Position numbers and translations under genes: made by a program. The notes under the pieces are model-generated. The model was not told the DNA's origin. It saw nothing but the letters and a program-made list of their open reading frames with translations, and made no database searches. This document shows positions 8,996 through 17,858 of a DNA stretch of 64,000 nt, piece after piece (the first letter of the stretch is position 1; each line of letters starts with the position of its first letter). Source of the DNA: an uncultured Porticoccus sp. (GTDB taxonomy: Bacteria > Pseudomonadota > Gammaproteobacteria > Pseudomonadales > Porticoccaceae); assembly GCA_905181945.1 (NCBI GenBank), contig CAJIZZ010000006.1:22601-86600 (forward strand). The letters are read 5' to 3'.

Positions 8996-9412
8996 CTAAA
9001 CGCCTCCAGAAACTCTCATTCTTGGCTTTTTGTTAAAGTTATTTTGGCCGTCATGAGCCTCAGCTAACTGTTTCTTTATTTGTATGGAGATTTGATAGGC
9101 CCCCTTAAATAGCTTTTTCTCATAGGCATACTCTCCATTTCTAGCATTAGATTTTCTAATAATCTCCATGGACAGCATATCTATTTCTGATTCAGGGAAA
9201 GATTCTTGGCTCAAATTTTCAAGTATCTGGCATCTCAGTTCAAAGCTTTTGGATGCATGAGCAACTGCTTTAGTTATTTGATTGTTGCTTGCGCTCTCCT
9301 TTAACCCCAATGGAAAGTAATAAAATTTAGCCTTCGAATTAGCCAGCAAGCGTCTCGGGATGGCTCTCTGATAATGCAGACTTCCTTTTTTGACAGATAC
9401 ATATTTAGGCAT
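8996..9412 (-). CDS. Orphan DUF6538-like integrase N-terminal domain
   Basis: About 138 residues from the internal ATG at 9412; a longer TTG start at 9430 is also open. The N-terminus (MPKYVSVKKGSLHYQRAIPR) resembles the DUF6538 domain at the head of some phage-type tyrosine recombinases, and a basic helical region follows. The catalytic R-H-R-Y domain is absent: the frame stops at 8996, only 20 bases from the end of bax. This looks like a decayed integrase, or less likely a stand-alone DNA-binding protein. The homology call is by eye. Confidence 0.5.
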   Translation of the reverse strand: MPKYVSVKKGSLHYQRAIPRRLLANSKAKFYYFPLGLKESASNNQITKAVAHASKSFELRCQILENLSQESFPESEIDMLSMEIIRKSNARNGEYAYEKKLFKGAYQISIQIKKQLAEAHDGQNNFNKKPRMRVSGGV

Positions 9413-9873
9413 ATTTATACCGAACCCCAAGCGAGCTAAATATTAGCCTATAGTTTATATTAATGGAAATTAAAATGGAAAAAAATATCTTTCTGTTAAC
9501 CAACGCTCAAAGCAGCTTGTGAAAAAATCAAGACAACTTTTAGCCCATCTGTCAAATTTATAGATCATCTGCTAGCAGATGTTTGTATAATAAATGTAGT
9601 ATTTATTTTTTACGCTAAGCTATACTTACTGTTTGTTGCAAACAAACCAGCCTCTAGTCTCATAAATGCCCAAATAAATATTGGTGCTATGGGTAAAAAT
9701 AACAAAAATTATATAAAGGTAAATTGATTTTTATATTTTTCATTAATATAATTATTCCTAGTGGTGGTGCTTTACTGCTCACTTTAACTGCATTTAAAAA
9801 ACGACTTTTTAATTACAGCTGCGCGGTTGCTCTCTATCACTGAAGAAACTGAACATACAAGAGCTTTTAAAAA
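9413..9873. other. AT-rich intergenic stretch with two palindromes
   Basis: No credible coding frame is visible. It contains a perfect 16-bp palindrome CATCTGCTAGCAGATG at 9566-9581, followed at once by a perfect -10 hexamer TATAAT at 9586-9591 on the plus strand. A second near-palindrome, GTTTG-TTGCAAA-CAAAC, lies at 9631-9647. A transcript from this -10 would have about 275 bases before the next gene. An operator-controlled promoter or small RNA is possible but unproven. Confidence 0.4.
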
Positions 9874-10209
9874 ATGACACAAAAAATCAACCAACAAACA
9901 CGCAGAGCAAAAATAAAAGACCAGCCATTTGTAAATTTACTGATGCCAATAGGTTCAGATGCGGGAAGAGAAGATCTTGAAAAACAAAGAGCCCGTATAA
10001 GAAAGATCAATAGAACTGCAGCAAAGAAAATATTTGTGCCATTTTCAACAAATATGGAGCAACGAAAAGCTGCAATAGAGCTCCGAGCAAAGGGCAGGAA
10101 AATTGTATCAGGCTTGCCTGGTCAAGTTCCTGACTATGAAGACTTAGAGTGCTCGCTTCAACTGATTGAAATGGGCGGACAATTTATAGTAGCGCCGATC
10201 GAGCAGTAA
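9874..10209 (+). CDS. Hypothetical protein, 111 residues
   Basis: I do not recognise the family. The N-terminal half is very basic (many Lys and Arg, with EDLEKQRARIRKINRTAAKK at about residues 33-52 probably helical), and the C-terminal 25 residues are more acidic and hydrophobic. There is no signal peptide or membrane segment, so it is probably cytosolic. Basic character would suit nucleic acid binding, but that is inference. Its neighbours are an orphan integrase domain and another orphan gene. Confidence 0.55.
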   Translation: MTQKINQQTRRAKIKDQPFVNLLMPIGSDAGREDLEKQRARIRKINRTAAKKIFVPFSTNMEQRKAAIELRAKGRKIVSGLPGQVPDYEDLECSLQLIEMGGQFIVAPIEQ

Positions 10210-10309
10210 TCCTTATTGGGCGGGAATTTTTTGATCCTGCCTAAATTTATTGTTCTGAAAATTAAGCAACTGGATAAGTTATAAAAATTAGCTTTCTGTG
10301 GGTTTTCAG

Positions 10310-10618
10310 TCAGTCAATTTTTTCAGTAAATGGCTTTCCTGTAAGTTCGATCATTATTTCTTTTTTGCAGGTAATAATCGTCACTCTGTTTTCGCCAGGC
10401 CAATCCATAGAGACCAGGTCATCCATCAGCTCATCATCAAGCGCATCTGCTTGATTGATCTCGGCATAAGAAATAATTTCTGGGAACACAATACGTAATG
10501 ACGGCTCTTCATCTGAGGGGTCTTCTAGGCACTCTATAAATAATAAACGCACATCAATGTCGTATACCAAATTAGAGATATAAGGGGAGCTATTTCCCAA
10601 CAGTGTTGTTAATGTCAT
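10310..10618 (-). CDS. Hypothetical acidic protein, 102 residues
   Basis: Not recognised. The protein is strongly acidic, with clusters such as ECLEDPSDEEPS and DALDDELMDDLVSMDW, and a predicted alternation of strands and short helices. There is no export signal. It is convergent with the basic orphan gene at 9874-10209 and divergent from the SUI1 gene. A small acidic/basic pair is a layout seen in some partner-protein pairs, but nothing here shows that they interact. Confidence 0.55.
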   Translation of the reverse strand: MTLTTLLGNSSPYISNLVYDIDVRLLFIECLEDPSDEEPSLRIVFPEIISYAEINQADALDDELMDDLVSMDWPGENRVTIITCKKEIMIELTGKPFTEKID

Positions 10619-10760
10619 AAATTTTCCCTGAGATTTTATTTGGCGTCATGTATTAGCACAGCAAGTCACTTAGATGAGTATACATTAGTAGCCAAGTATT
10701 CTTTATTATGATTTACCGCTATTCTGTTTGAATGATTTTTTTATTTTATGGAGTTTTCAG

Positions 10761-11075
10761 GTGGCCAATGAGAGCAGACTAGTTTACTCCACAGAAACTG
10801 GTCGGATCAAGCACCCCAAAGAGCACAAAGACAGGCCGACCAGTGATGGAATAGTCCGAGTTTGTTTCGAGAAGAAAGGCAGAAAAGGGAGTGGTGTTAC
10901 AACTATTTCTGGCCTGCAAATTCCCGATGAAGAATTAAAAAGTTTAGCCAAAAATCTTAAAAAACTTTGCGGAACAGGCGGCTCTTTAAAGAATTATGTC
11001 ATTGAGATACAAGGTGACCACAGAGAAAAGCTGTGCGCAAATTTACAGAAGCGAGGCCATATTGTCTTGCAATAA
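10761..11075 (+). CDS. SUI1/YciH family translation factor-like protein
   Basis: A stand-alone SUI1 domain like eukaryotic eIF1 and E. coli YciH. Visible landmarks are LVYSTETGRIK at the N-terminus, the Gly-rich FEKKGRKGSGVTTISGL, and KKLCGTGGSLKNYVIEIQGD, the SUI1 core. The chosen start is GTG at 10761 because GGAG lies at a good distance upstream; an earlier frame-open ATG at 10728 adds 11 unrelated residues. That gives 104 residues, usual for the family. YciH-type proteins have been linked to start-site fidelity and stress translation; the exact role here is inferred. Confidence 0.9.
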   Translation: MANESRLVYSTETGRIKHPKEHKDRPTSDGIVRVCFEKKGRKGSGVTTISGLQIPDEELKSLAKNLKKLCGTGGSLKNYVIEIQGDHREKLCANLQKRGHIVLQ

Positions 11076-11115
11076 CAGCATATTTTTATAGTAGGCCCCA
11101 CAAAAGCCAAAGTGA

Positions 11116-11286
11116 GTAATCTTGAACTATTTAAAATGTAATAATAGCTTTGCCGCACTAGGAGACGGCAGGGGCTTGCTGCTTGGAGAGGTTGAAGGTC
11201 CAACAGGAAAATGGGATGTACGTCCCAAGGGTGCAGGAAAAATACCCAAATGGAGTGAAGAAATAAGTGAGAGCTGCTCTTCCTAA
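11116..11286 (+). pseudogene. Remnant of SelO (YdiU) protein AMPylase
   Basis: Frame +1 of this stretch reads NSFAALGDGRGLLLGEVEG, then WDVRPKGAGKIPKW, and stops at 11284-11286. This matches the N-terminal part of SelO pseudokinase adenylyltransferases, where the order is GHQF, LGDGRA, LLGE, LKGAGKTP. Only about 45 matching codons remain, the GHQF segment is missing and the kinase-like core is gone. There is no clear start codon. It is best read as debris of a deleted selO gene. Confidence 0.7.
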
Positions 11287-11326
11287 AGGTATAAAAATAC
11301 ATTACATGAACAAGAAGTGATTTATG

Positions 11327-12382
11327 CTAATCATCGGAATGGTTTGGTCTCCCTGTGATTAATGAGCTGCTAGCGCCTAGCATTAGACCTATCCAGCGGG
11401 TACTTTGATCATTTTCGAGAGCAATTTTTACCATAACTGTCAGAGGTATTGAGAGCAACATTCCGACAGGACCTAAAATCCATCCCCAGAAAACCAACGA
11501 TAAAAATACAACTAAAGGTGACAAGTTGAGTCCCCTGCCCATCAATTTTGGTTCCAGCACATTGCCAATCAGGATATTAATTACCATATAACTTGCAGCT
11601 ACTAATCCAGCTGTCAACGGTCCCAGCTGTACTAGAGTTAGTAAAATTGCCGGAATCGCTGCAATAATAGACCCAACTGTAGGAATAAAATTCAGCAAGA
11701 ACGCAATCAGCCCCCACATAACAGGGTAATCAACGCCAAATTGCCACAAAATAATTGTAACCAAGCCCCCGGTCAGCAAACTTAAAAGTGATTTAATCCC
11801 TAAGTAGCTATGTACGCTATCTAAGAAACGAGCTAACCCGTCATTGACTGATGCATTAGAGTTTTTTGCAAGTTGCAGTTTTTTGCTAAACCCAACCTCT
11901 TCGGCTAATATAAAAATCACAGTCAACAAAATCATAAAAGTATTGGTCAGTGCATTTCCAAAAGATGTCAGTGTATTGCCTGCAATCTGCATAATAGCAC
12001 CAGGATTAAGGCTTTCTCGCATCTGCCCAGCATCAAGTATTAAGCCAAGACCACTTAACCAATGGAGCAGCACAGCACTCATCTCTTGAAGCCTATGTTC
12101 ATAGCCTGGTAAATTTTTTCGAAAATCACCCACAGATGATCCTACCAGTGCGCCAATCAACCAGCCCACCAAGAACACACAACCTACAATTAAACAAATA
12201 GACAGTCCGCCTGGTACTTTTTTTGCTTTAAGCCAAGACAAAAGGGGGGAGAAAATGAGGGCTATAAACACTGATAGAAAAAAAGGTACTAATAACGCTT
12301 CTGCCATTTTAATTCCGGCAACCACTACAACAAAAGCAGCAGCAGTTACAAGGCCTTTTGTAAATGATGAGGATTCTTTCAT
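11327..12382 (-). CDS. AI-2E family (PerM/TqsA-like) transporter
   Basis: A 351-residue polytopic membrane protein with about eight membrane segments. Family landmarks are MAEALLVPFFLSVFIALIF near the N-terminus and the C-terminal GRGLNLSPLVVFLSLVFWGW, with LLNFIPTVGSIIAAIPAILL between them. Members export small molecules, or ions in some cases; the substrate is not readable. Its ATG overlaps the stop of the upstream small membrane protein gene by four bases, so the two are probably coupled. Confidence 0.9.
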   Translation of the reverse strand: MKESSSFTKGLVTAAAFVVVVAGIKMAEALLVPFFLSVFIALIFSPLLSWLKAKKVPGGLSICLIVGCVFLVGWLIGALVGSSVGDFRKNLPGYEHRLQEMSAVLLHWLSGLGLILDAGQMRESLNPGAIMQIAGNTLTSFGNALTNTFMILLTVIFILAEEVGFSKKLQLAKNSNASVNDGLARFLDSVHSYLGIKSLLSLLTGGLVTIILWQFGVDYPVMWGLIAFLLNFIPTVGSIIAAIPAILLTLVQLGPLTAGLVAASYMVINILIGNVLEPKLMGRGLNLSPLVVFLSLVFWGWILGPVGMLLSIPLTVMVKIALENDQSTRWIGLMLGASSSLITGRPNHSDD

Positions 12383-12711
12383 GCGTCTGTTTCCAATAGC
12401 TCTATTAGTAGTTTTTGTATTTTTTTAACCCCCTGCTCTGTAAGAAGGTCGCTCGGATGATTCGTGCCCTCCACTTTGCTTATAACTTGGCAGCGCAAGC
12501 GAATATTTTCTAGTATTTCATTATGCCTAATCGGAAGCCCAAGAAATACCTCCCAATCATTAGTGGTAGCATTACCATTTAAAACTAAACTTAATAGCTC
12601 AACAACATTTTCCTTCTCTAGGCGATACACGGGAGGCCCGGTTCGTAAAAAAATTAGAACAGCTATTAGAACAAAAATGAAAGTAGCAACCAAAGTCAGT
12701 AAGAGGCTCAA
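12379..12711 (-). CDS. Hypothetical single-pass membrane protein
   Basis: Not recognised as a named family. Residues 1-22 form one strong membrane segment (LLLTLVATFIFVLIAVLIFL). A soluble, mixed alpha region of about 85 residues follows, with NDWEVFLGLPIRHNEILENI. The four-base overlap with the AI-2E transporter gene suggests translational coupling and a possible accessory role, which is inference. Length is 110 residues. Confidence 0.65.
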   Translation of the reverse strand: MSLLLTLVATFIFVLIAVLIFLRTGPPVYRLEKENVVELLSLVLNGNATTNDWEVFLGLPIRHNEILENIRLRCQVISKVEGTNHPSDLLTEQGVKKIQKLLIELLETDA

Positions 12712-12826
12712 AAATCCGCCGATTATTTAAAAACAGTAATAAAATTTACAACAAAAGATATGCTTTAACCATAATTTAATTTTCAACCTATTGTCGCTGA
12801 AAGAGACAATTATTGCTGTATGCACA

Positions 12827-14413
12827 TCAGAGCTCCCTTGTGGCGCTAAATCTAAGATCTGGGTATCTCTCCTCTGTCAGAGATAAATTAACTCTAGTAG
12901 ATGCAAGGTAGGTTAGATAGCCGCCGCCATCTAACGCTACACCATCTGGCACTTTTCGCTTTATTTCTTCTATTTTTCGAACATCGTCAGCCTCTATCCA
13001 TCGGGCCGTATGTACATTTACTGGCTCATAAACTGCTTCCACGCCATATTCATCTTTGAGCCGAAAAGTGACCACATCAAATTGCAGTTGTCCTATCGCA
13101 CCAACAATAATATCATTATTATTTAGCGGGAAAAAAACCTGGGTACTGCCTTCCTCAGACAACTGCTTGATACCTTTCTGTAATTGTTTCATTTTCAATG
13201 GATCACGCAGTCGGATGCGTCTGAATAGTTCTGGAGAAAAATAGGGAATACCGGTAAATTTGATATTCTCTCCAGTGGTAAAGGTATCGCCTATCTGGAT
13301 AGTGCCGTGATTATGTATCCCAATAATATCTCCAGCCACTGCTTCATCTAGTGACACTCTCTCTCCCGCTTTAAAACCAACAGCATCAGAAATACGCAAA
13401 TCTTTTTTCTGCCTAACATGGCGAATCTTCATTCCTTTGATATATCTGCCTGAGCAAATACGCACAAAAGCTATTCGGTCTCGGTGTTTTGGATCCATAT
13501 TGGCTTGTATCTTAAAAACAAACCCAGAAAATTCTTCCTCACTCGCAGCTACATTTCGTTCTATTGCGGCCCTAAATTGCGGGGGCGGAGCTAAATCCAC
13601 AAAATTATCTAGCATTTCTCTTATGCCAAAATTAGCCAACGCTGTACCAAAAAATACAGGGGCTAACTGTCCATTCAAAAACATTTCCATATCAAAAGAG
13701 TTTGTGGCGCCCTTCACAAGTTCTATCTCCTCCCTGACACTTATAGCCAAGTAACTCAAAAACTCACTTGCTTCATCCGAGTAAAGGCCTTCTATCCTCA
13801 AATCTTCAGGAATAATACTTCCTTGGCCTTGCTGGAAAACATGTATTGTATCTGTATGAAGACTGTACACACCCTTAAAGTCTTTGCCACAACCAATAGG
13901 CCAATTAATTGGAGCGCAGCTGATCTTTAACACTGCCTCTATCTCATCCAAAAGGTCAATCGGGTCGCGTATTTCACGATCCATCTTGTTTATAAAGGCT
14001 ACTATTGGTGTATCTCTTAGTCGACATACATTCATCAACTTGATCGTACGCTGCTCTACGCCTTTTGCACCATCAATAACCATTAATGCTGAGTCTACCG
14101 CTGTTAGAGTACGATAAGTGTCTTCAGAAAAATCTTCATGTCCCGGGGTGTCCAGTAAGTTGACTATGCGACCTTTATAAGGAAACTGCATGACAGAAGA
14201 TGTTACAGAAATACCGCGATCTTTCTCCATCTGCATCCAGTCAGAGGTTGCATGTCTATCGCTTTTTCTACTTTTTACTGTTCCAGCAATTTGGATCAGA
14301 TTTCCAAATAATAAAAGTTTTTCGGTAATGGTGGTTTTACCCGCATCAGGGTGCGAAATTATCGCAAAAGTTCTTCTTAGCCTCACCTCTTTAGAAATTA
14401 AACTTGGTGACAT
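12827..14413 (-). CDS. prfC: Peptide chain release factor 3
   Basis: A translational GTPase that removes RF1 and RF2 from the ribosome after termination. It has the G1 loop [12 protein letters not shown] near residues 16-27, the switch region DRGISVTSS, the G3 motif [18 protein letters not shown], and NKMDRE for guanine recognition. Length of 528 residues is normal. No operon partner is obvious. Confidence 0.98.
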   Translation of the reverse strand: MSPSLISKEVRLRRTFAIISHPDAGKTTITEKLLLFGNLIQIAGTVKSRKSDRHATSDWMQMEKDRGISVTSSVMQFPYKGRIVNLLDTPGHEDFSEDTYRTLTAVDSALMVIDGAKGVEQRTIKLMNVCRLRDTPIVAFINKMDREIRDPIDLLDEIEAVLKISCAPINWPIGCGKDFKGVYSLHTDTIHVFQQGQGSIIPEDLRIEGLYSDEASEFLSYLAISVREEIELVKGATNSFDMEMFLNGQLAPVFFGTALANFGIREMLDNFVDLAPPPQFRAAIERNVAASEEEFSGFVFKIQANMDPKHRDRIAFVRICSGRYIKGMKIRHVRQKKDLRISDAVGFKAGERVSLDEAVAGDIIGIHNHGTIQIGDTFTTGENIKFTGIPYFSPELFRRIRLRDPLKMKQLQKGIKQLSEEGSTQVFFPLNNNDIIVGAIGQLQFDVVTFRLKDEYGVEAVYEPVNVHTARWIEADDVRKIEEIKRKVPDGVALDGGGYLTYLASTRVNLSLTEERYPDLRFSATREL

Positions 14414-14596
14414 TTTCTATTTTCCTTTGATGCAAAAATAAACGTACATAAAAAATTAATGCGGCTTTGAAAGCTACCAATGCAACGGCTTGAAATTATA
14501 CACAGATTACCAAGGAAATAGCCCCCTGAACTGCATCTCAAAATAGCAGATATAAAAATCCTTTGTGGAAATTTGACAATATTTTTACAGCAATGA

Positions 14597-15232
14597 TTAC
14601 CAACAAGGACCTGAACGAAACCATCCAGCTATCGAAAAACGACTTTTCTTACTGGCCAACACCTCATGATAAACATCTTCGCTGAAGAAAATAACAACAG
14701 TACCAAGAACAGGCTCGACACTCATTATAATTTCTTCAGAATGATGGCCGTATATAAGCAACTCTCCCCCATCCCCTGCCATCCAATCTTTGTTTAGATA
14801 GACTACAATTGATAGCACTCTATTTGATTTTCCCCTAAAAGAATCCTTATGCTTTGCATAAAATCCATCTTTGCCATAATAAGAAAAATGACTCTCAAAT
14901 GAAGACAACCCTAGAAATAATCGCCTATTCAGGTAGTCCTGCAACGATGACGCCCACTTAAGCCATTCTTTCTCACCATCAGTGGAGCCGGTAATCCAGG
15001 AGGTTCTGTCAGTACGAACAGATTTATCTATCGCATGATCATCTCCCCTTCCAACTCCAGCATTTGCAAATAATACTGAAGACGTTAATTCTAAGCGCAT
15101 AGAGAGTTGGGCAAGAAATCCTGATGTCAGCCTCCTAGTTTGAACACTATAACCATTTGAAAAGAGATCGCCTGCTATCGCTTCAAATAAAGTATCTCGG
15201 CCATTTTCGTTTATATCTTTGTTTGTCTTAAT
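14597..15232 (-). CDS. 2OG-Fe(II) oxygenase, probable ATT start
   Basis: A non-haem iron dioxygenase domain with the His/Asp pair in YAKHKDSF, then RVLSIVVYLNKDW, GGELLIY, the distal His in VYHEV, and the 2-oxoglutarate-binding Arg in RFSIAGWF. The first ATG in frame is at 15100, but coding-like sequence (TLFEAIAGDLFSNGYSV, then TSGFLAQLSMRL) continues upstream to the rimI stop. No ATG, GTG or TTG occurs in that stretch. An ATT at 15230-15232 stands four bases after the rimI TAG with GGAG nine bases before it, so I take it as start (211 residues). The ATG at 15100 (167 residues) is the conservative alternative. The substrate is unknown. Confidence 0.75.
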   Translation of the reverse strand: MKTNKDINENGRDTLFEAIAGDLFSNGYSVQTRRLTSGFLAQLSMRLELTSSVLFANAGVGRGDDHAIDKSVRTDRTSWITGSTDGEKEWLKWASSLQDYLNRRLFLGLSSFESHFSYYGKDGFYAKHKDSFRGKSNRVLSIVVYLNKDWMAGDGGELLIYGHHSEEIIMSVEPVLGTVVIFFSEDVYHEVLASKKSRFSIAGWFRSGPCW

Positions 15233-15235
15233 AGC

Positions 15236-15691
15236 CTACAGCTCCATAGCCATTAGTAGGGCATCCTCAGATGTTAATGCGGTCTGGTAATAATTTTTTC
15301 TTTGGCATACCTCAACAAACCCAATATTTTCATATAAATAAATTGCACTAGCATTATTCACTCTTACTTCAAGGAAAAATCTTTGTGCATTTTCCGAAAC
15401 AATAGCAATCAAATGCTCGAGCAAATAACGTCCGTGGCCTTTGTTTTGATGTTCAGGATGAATAGCAATATTAAGAATTTCAGCTTCGTTAACAACAATA
15501 TTGTAAATTGTATAGCCTATAACATGGTCATCTAAGGTAAGGGTCAAGCCATGATGTTTCTCACAGCTATCAATGAACTGACTTTTCCGCCAAGGATGAG
15601 GCGTAGATTTTTGTTCAATCTGAGTAATATCAGCCACATCAGAGAGTGCCATAGGACGTATATTTAAACGATTTATTATCACAGTATGCAC
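15236..15691 (-). CDS. rimI: Ribosomal protein alanine N-acetyltransferase RimI
   Basis: A GNAT acetyltransferase that acetylates the N-terminus of S18 and perhaps other proteins. The protein begins with the RPMALSDVADITQIEQ region and has PHPWRKSQF. The acetyl-CoA loop is QNKGHGRYLLEHL near residue 83, and LEVRVNNASAIYLYENIGF is the typical C-terminal RimI signature. Length is 151 residues. It follows holD as in E. coli and Pseudomonas, and runs directly into the 2OG oxygenase gene. Confidence 0.94.
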   Translation of the reverse strand: MHTVIINRLNIRPMALSDVADITQIEQKSTPHPWRKSQFIDSCEKHHGLTLTLDDHVIGYTIYNIVVNEAEILNIAIHPEHQNKGHGRYLLEHLIAIVSENAQRFFLEVRVNNASAIYLYENIGFVEVCQRKNYYQTALTSEDALLMAMEL

Positions 15692-15702
15692 TTAGCAGTT
15701 AT

Positions 15703-16302
15703 TTAATTTCTCTTTGCTAGGGATCGAATGGTTTCCCATACTTCTAACTTCGACGAAGGGTCCTTTAAAATTTCTTGCAGACTTTTAACAACAAAAGTGT
15801 CCACTACATCTTTTATTTTTATAGTTTTATCTACAATATCCGCATAAGGCTCTTCTGTAGAGGAGAATAACTCAAACGCTATTTTCCCCATAAACAGCAC
15901 ATTGGTTTTGCTGATGCGAGCATCAACAAAATCTGACATCATTTTACGAGCATCAGATTTATCTTGAAGGTCGTCACTCTCGACAGGCCAGTCAATTAGC
16001 TCAGCACGCGGTAAACTGCCAACAAGGAATCCCATACTACGCAAAATATTAGCAAGCAATTGGCACTGATCATCGTTTAATTTAGCATCGGCATCTAATT
16101 CGTTAAAAACCAAAAGCTCATCGCAGGGTTGCCAGCATGCTAGCCTAAAACTCAAGGGCGCAGCAAACACTGTATTTATGTTCCCTGTTGGCATTATATT
16201 TTTTTTTGGGGTTACTTTCAGCGCGTCAGTCGTCTCTATTTTAGATAAATACTGCGTTACACCTAAGTTAAAAAGATACCAAGTGCGTGACTCTGTATTC
16301 AT
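15703..16302 (-). CDS. holD: HolD-like DNA polymerase III psi subunit
   Basis: Psi links the clamp loader to chi and SSB. The N-terminus contains WYLFNLGVTQYL, like the LGITQW segment at the start of E. coli HolD. The rest is a longer alpha/beta domain of the kind found in the Pseudomonas psi protein. The position directly upstream of rimI supports the call. I prefer the ATG at 16302, after AGGGGGC; the ATG at 16320 overlaps the end of leuA. Sequence similarity is weak outside the N-terminus, as is usual for psi. Confidence 0.6.
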   Translation of the reverse strand: MNTESRTWYLFNLGVTQYLSKIETTDALKVTPKKNIMPTGNINTVFAAPLSFRLACWQPCDELLVFNELDADAKLNDDQCQLLANILRSMGFLVGSLPRAELIDWPVESDDLQDKSDARKMMSDFVDARISKTNVLFMGKIAFELFSSTEEPYADIVDKTIKIKDVVDTFVVKSLQEILKDPSSKLEVWETIRSLAKRN

Positions 16303-16309
16303 AAGCCCC

Positions 16310-17857
16310 CTAAATGCCATCTAATTGGGGATGCAAACGATCTGGATTTTGTATTAAGTTAAGCGCATGCAGGTAAGCTCTAACACTAGCAACCAAGACA
16401 TCGGTGTCAGCCCCCTGTCCATTTACAATACGGCCACCTTTTTCCAGACGGACAGTAACCTCACCTTGAGAATCCGTTCCAGCAGTTACCGCATTTACAG
16501 AATAAAGCTTAAGCTCTGTATCACTTTTTGCTAGTTTCTCTATAGCCTTGAATGCTGCGTCAACAGGGCCGTCTCCCTCAGATGAAGAATCGTATGACTC
16601 ACCCTTATATTTCAAAGTAAGCGTCGCAGAAGGAGGCCGGCCTGTTTTTGAGATCACCTCTAAAGCTTCTAGTGTTATTTGATCGCCGTTCGATTCATCC
16701 AGTTGTACTTCTGAAACAAGGGCCTGAAGATCCTCATCATATATTTCACGTTTTTTGTCAGCCAAATCTTTAAACTTAGCGAAAGCTTCGTTCATTTCGG
16801 TCTTGCTCTCAAAATGAGTCCCAAGCTCCTCGAGGCGAGCCGCAAAAGCCGCGCGCCCAGAAAGCTTGCCTAAAACAATTTTATTAGTTTGCAAGCCCAC
16901 ATCTTGAGCACTCATAATTTCATAAGTTTCACGAAATTTAAGCACTCCATCTTGATGAATTCCTGACTCGTGTGCAAAAGCGTTAGCGCCAACAATTGCC
17001 TTGTTGGGCTGCACAGGAAATCCCGTGATGCTCGATACTAACCGAGACGTTGAAGTAATATGAATAGTTTCGATACGCGTCTCCACTGGGAAGATATCCT
17101 TTCGCGTTCTTACTGCCATCACCACCTCTTCAAGGGCAGCATTACCTGCGCGTTCACCTAAACCATTAATAGTACATTCTATTTGACGAGCCCCTTTCAT
17201 GACAGCTGCCAATGAATTGGATACAGCCAAGCCAAGGTCATTGTGGCAATGTACAGAGAAAATTGCTTTATCTGAATTAGGGATAGATTCAATCAAACGA
17301 CCAATAGTGTTTGCATACTCCTCTGGAAAGCCATAACCAACTGTATCTGGAAGATTAATAGTTTTTGCCCCAGCGCCAATAACACCTTCGATAACACGGC
17401 ACATAAAATCAAAATCTGAACGGCTTGCATCTTCTAGGGAAAACTCGACATCATCTATTAAATTTCGAGCGTACTTTACGGCGGATACAGCCTGCTCAAA
17501 AACTTGATCTGGATTCATCTGAAGTTTATATTTCATATGGATTGGCGATGTTGCAATAAAGGTATGAATACGCCCTGAAGACGCCCCCTTTAAAGCCTCT
17601 GCAGCGCTATCAATATCCTGATTCTTGGCGCGAGCAAGACTGCAAACAGTGCTGTCTTTAATCGTCTCAGCAATAGCCTTAACTGATGCAAAATCACCAG
17701 GGCTGGAAACAGCAAATCCTGCTTCAATGACATCAACTCGAAGTTTCTCTAGAGCCTTAGCCACTCTCAGTTTTTCATCCCTAGTCATGGATGCACCAGG
17801 GCTTTGCTCCCCATCGCGTAGCGTTGTATCAAAAATTATTAATTTTTGTTTTTTCAT
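16310..17857 (-). CDS. leuA: 2-isopropylmalate synthase
   Basis: Condenses acetyl-CoA with 2-ketoisovalerate, the committed step of leucine synthesis. The catalytic barrel begins [17 protein letters not shown] (metal-binding Asp), with [17 protein letters not shown] and the [15 protein letters not shown] signature. The C-terminal leucine-binding regulatory domain spans about residues 390-515. Length of 515 residues is the usual long form. The ATG follows the pssA stop by one base (TAATATG), so it is probably co-translated with pssA. Confidence 0.97.
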   Translation of the reverse strand: MKKQKLIIFDTTLRDGEQSPGASMTRDEKLRVAKALEKLRVDVIEAGFAVSSPGDFASVKAIAETIKDSTVCSLARAKNQDIDSAAEALKGASSGRIHTFIATSPIHMKYKLQMNPDQVFEQAVSAVKYARNLIDDVEFSLEDASRSDFDFMCRVIEGVIGAGAKTINLPDTVGYGFPEEYANTIGRLIESIPNSDKAIFSVHCHNDLGLAVSNSLAAVMKGARQIECTINGLGERAGNAALEEVVMAVRTRKDIFPVETRIETIHITSTSRLVSSITGFPVQPNKAIVGANAFAHESGIHQDGVLKFRETYEIMSAQDVGLQTNKIVLGKLSGRAAFAARLEELGTHFESKTEMNEAFAKFKDLADKKREIYDEDLQALVSEVQLDESNGDQITLEALEVISKTGRPPSATLTLKYKGESYDSSSEGDGPVDAAFKAIEKLAKSDTELKLYSVNAVTAGTDSQGEVTVRLEKGGRIVNGQGADTDVLVASVRAYLHALNLIQNPDRLHPQLDGI

Positions 17858-17858
17858 A

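Noticed and set aside
10994..11302. A 102-residue minus-strand frame across the SUI1/SelO gap
   Set aside because: It overlaps the SUI1 gene and the SelO remnant on the opposite strand and has no recognisable content or ribosome binding site.
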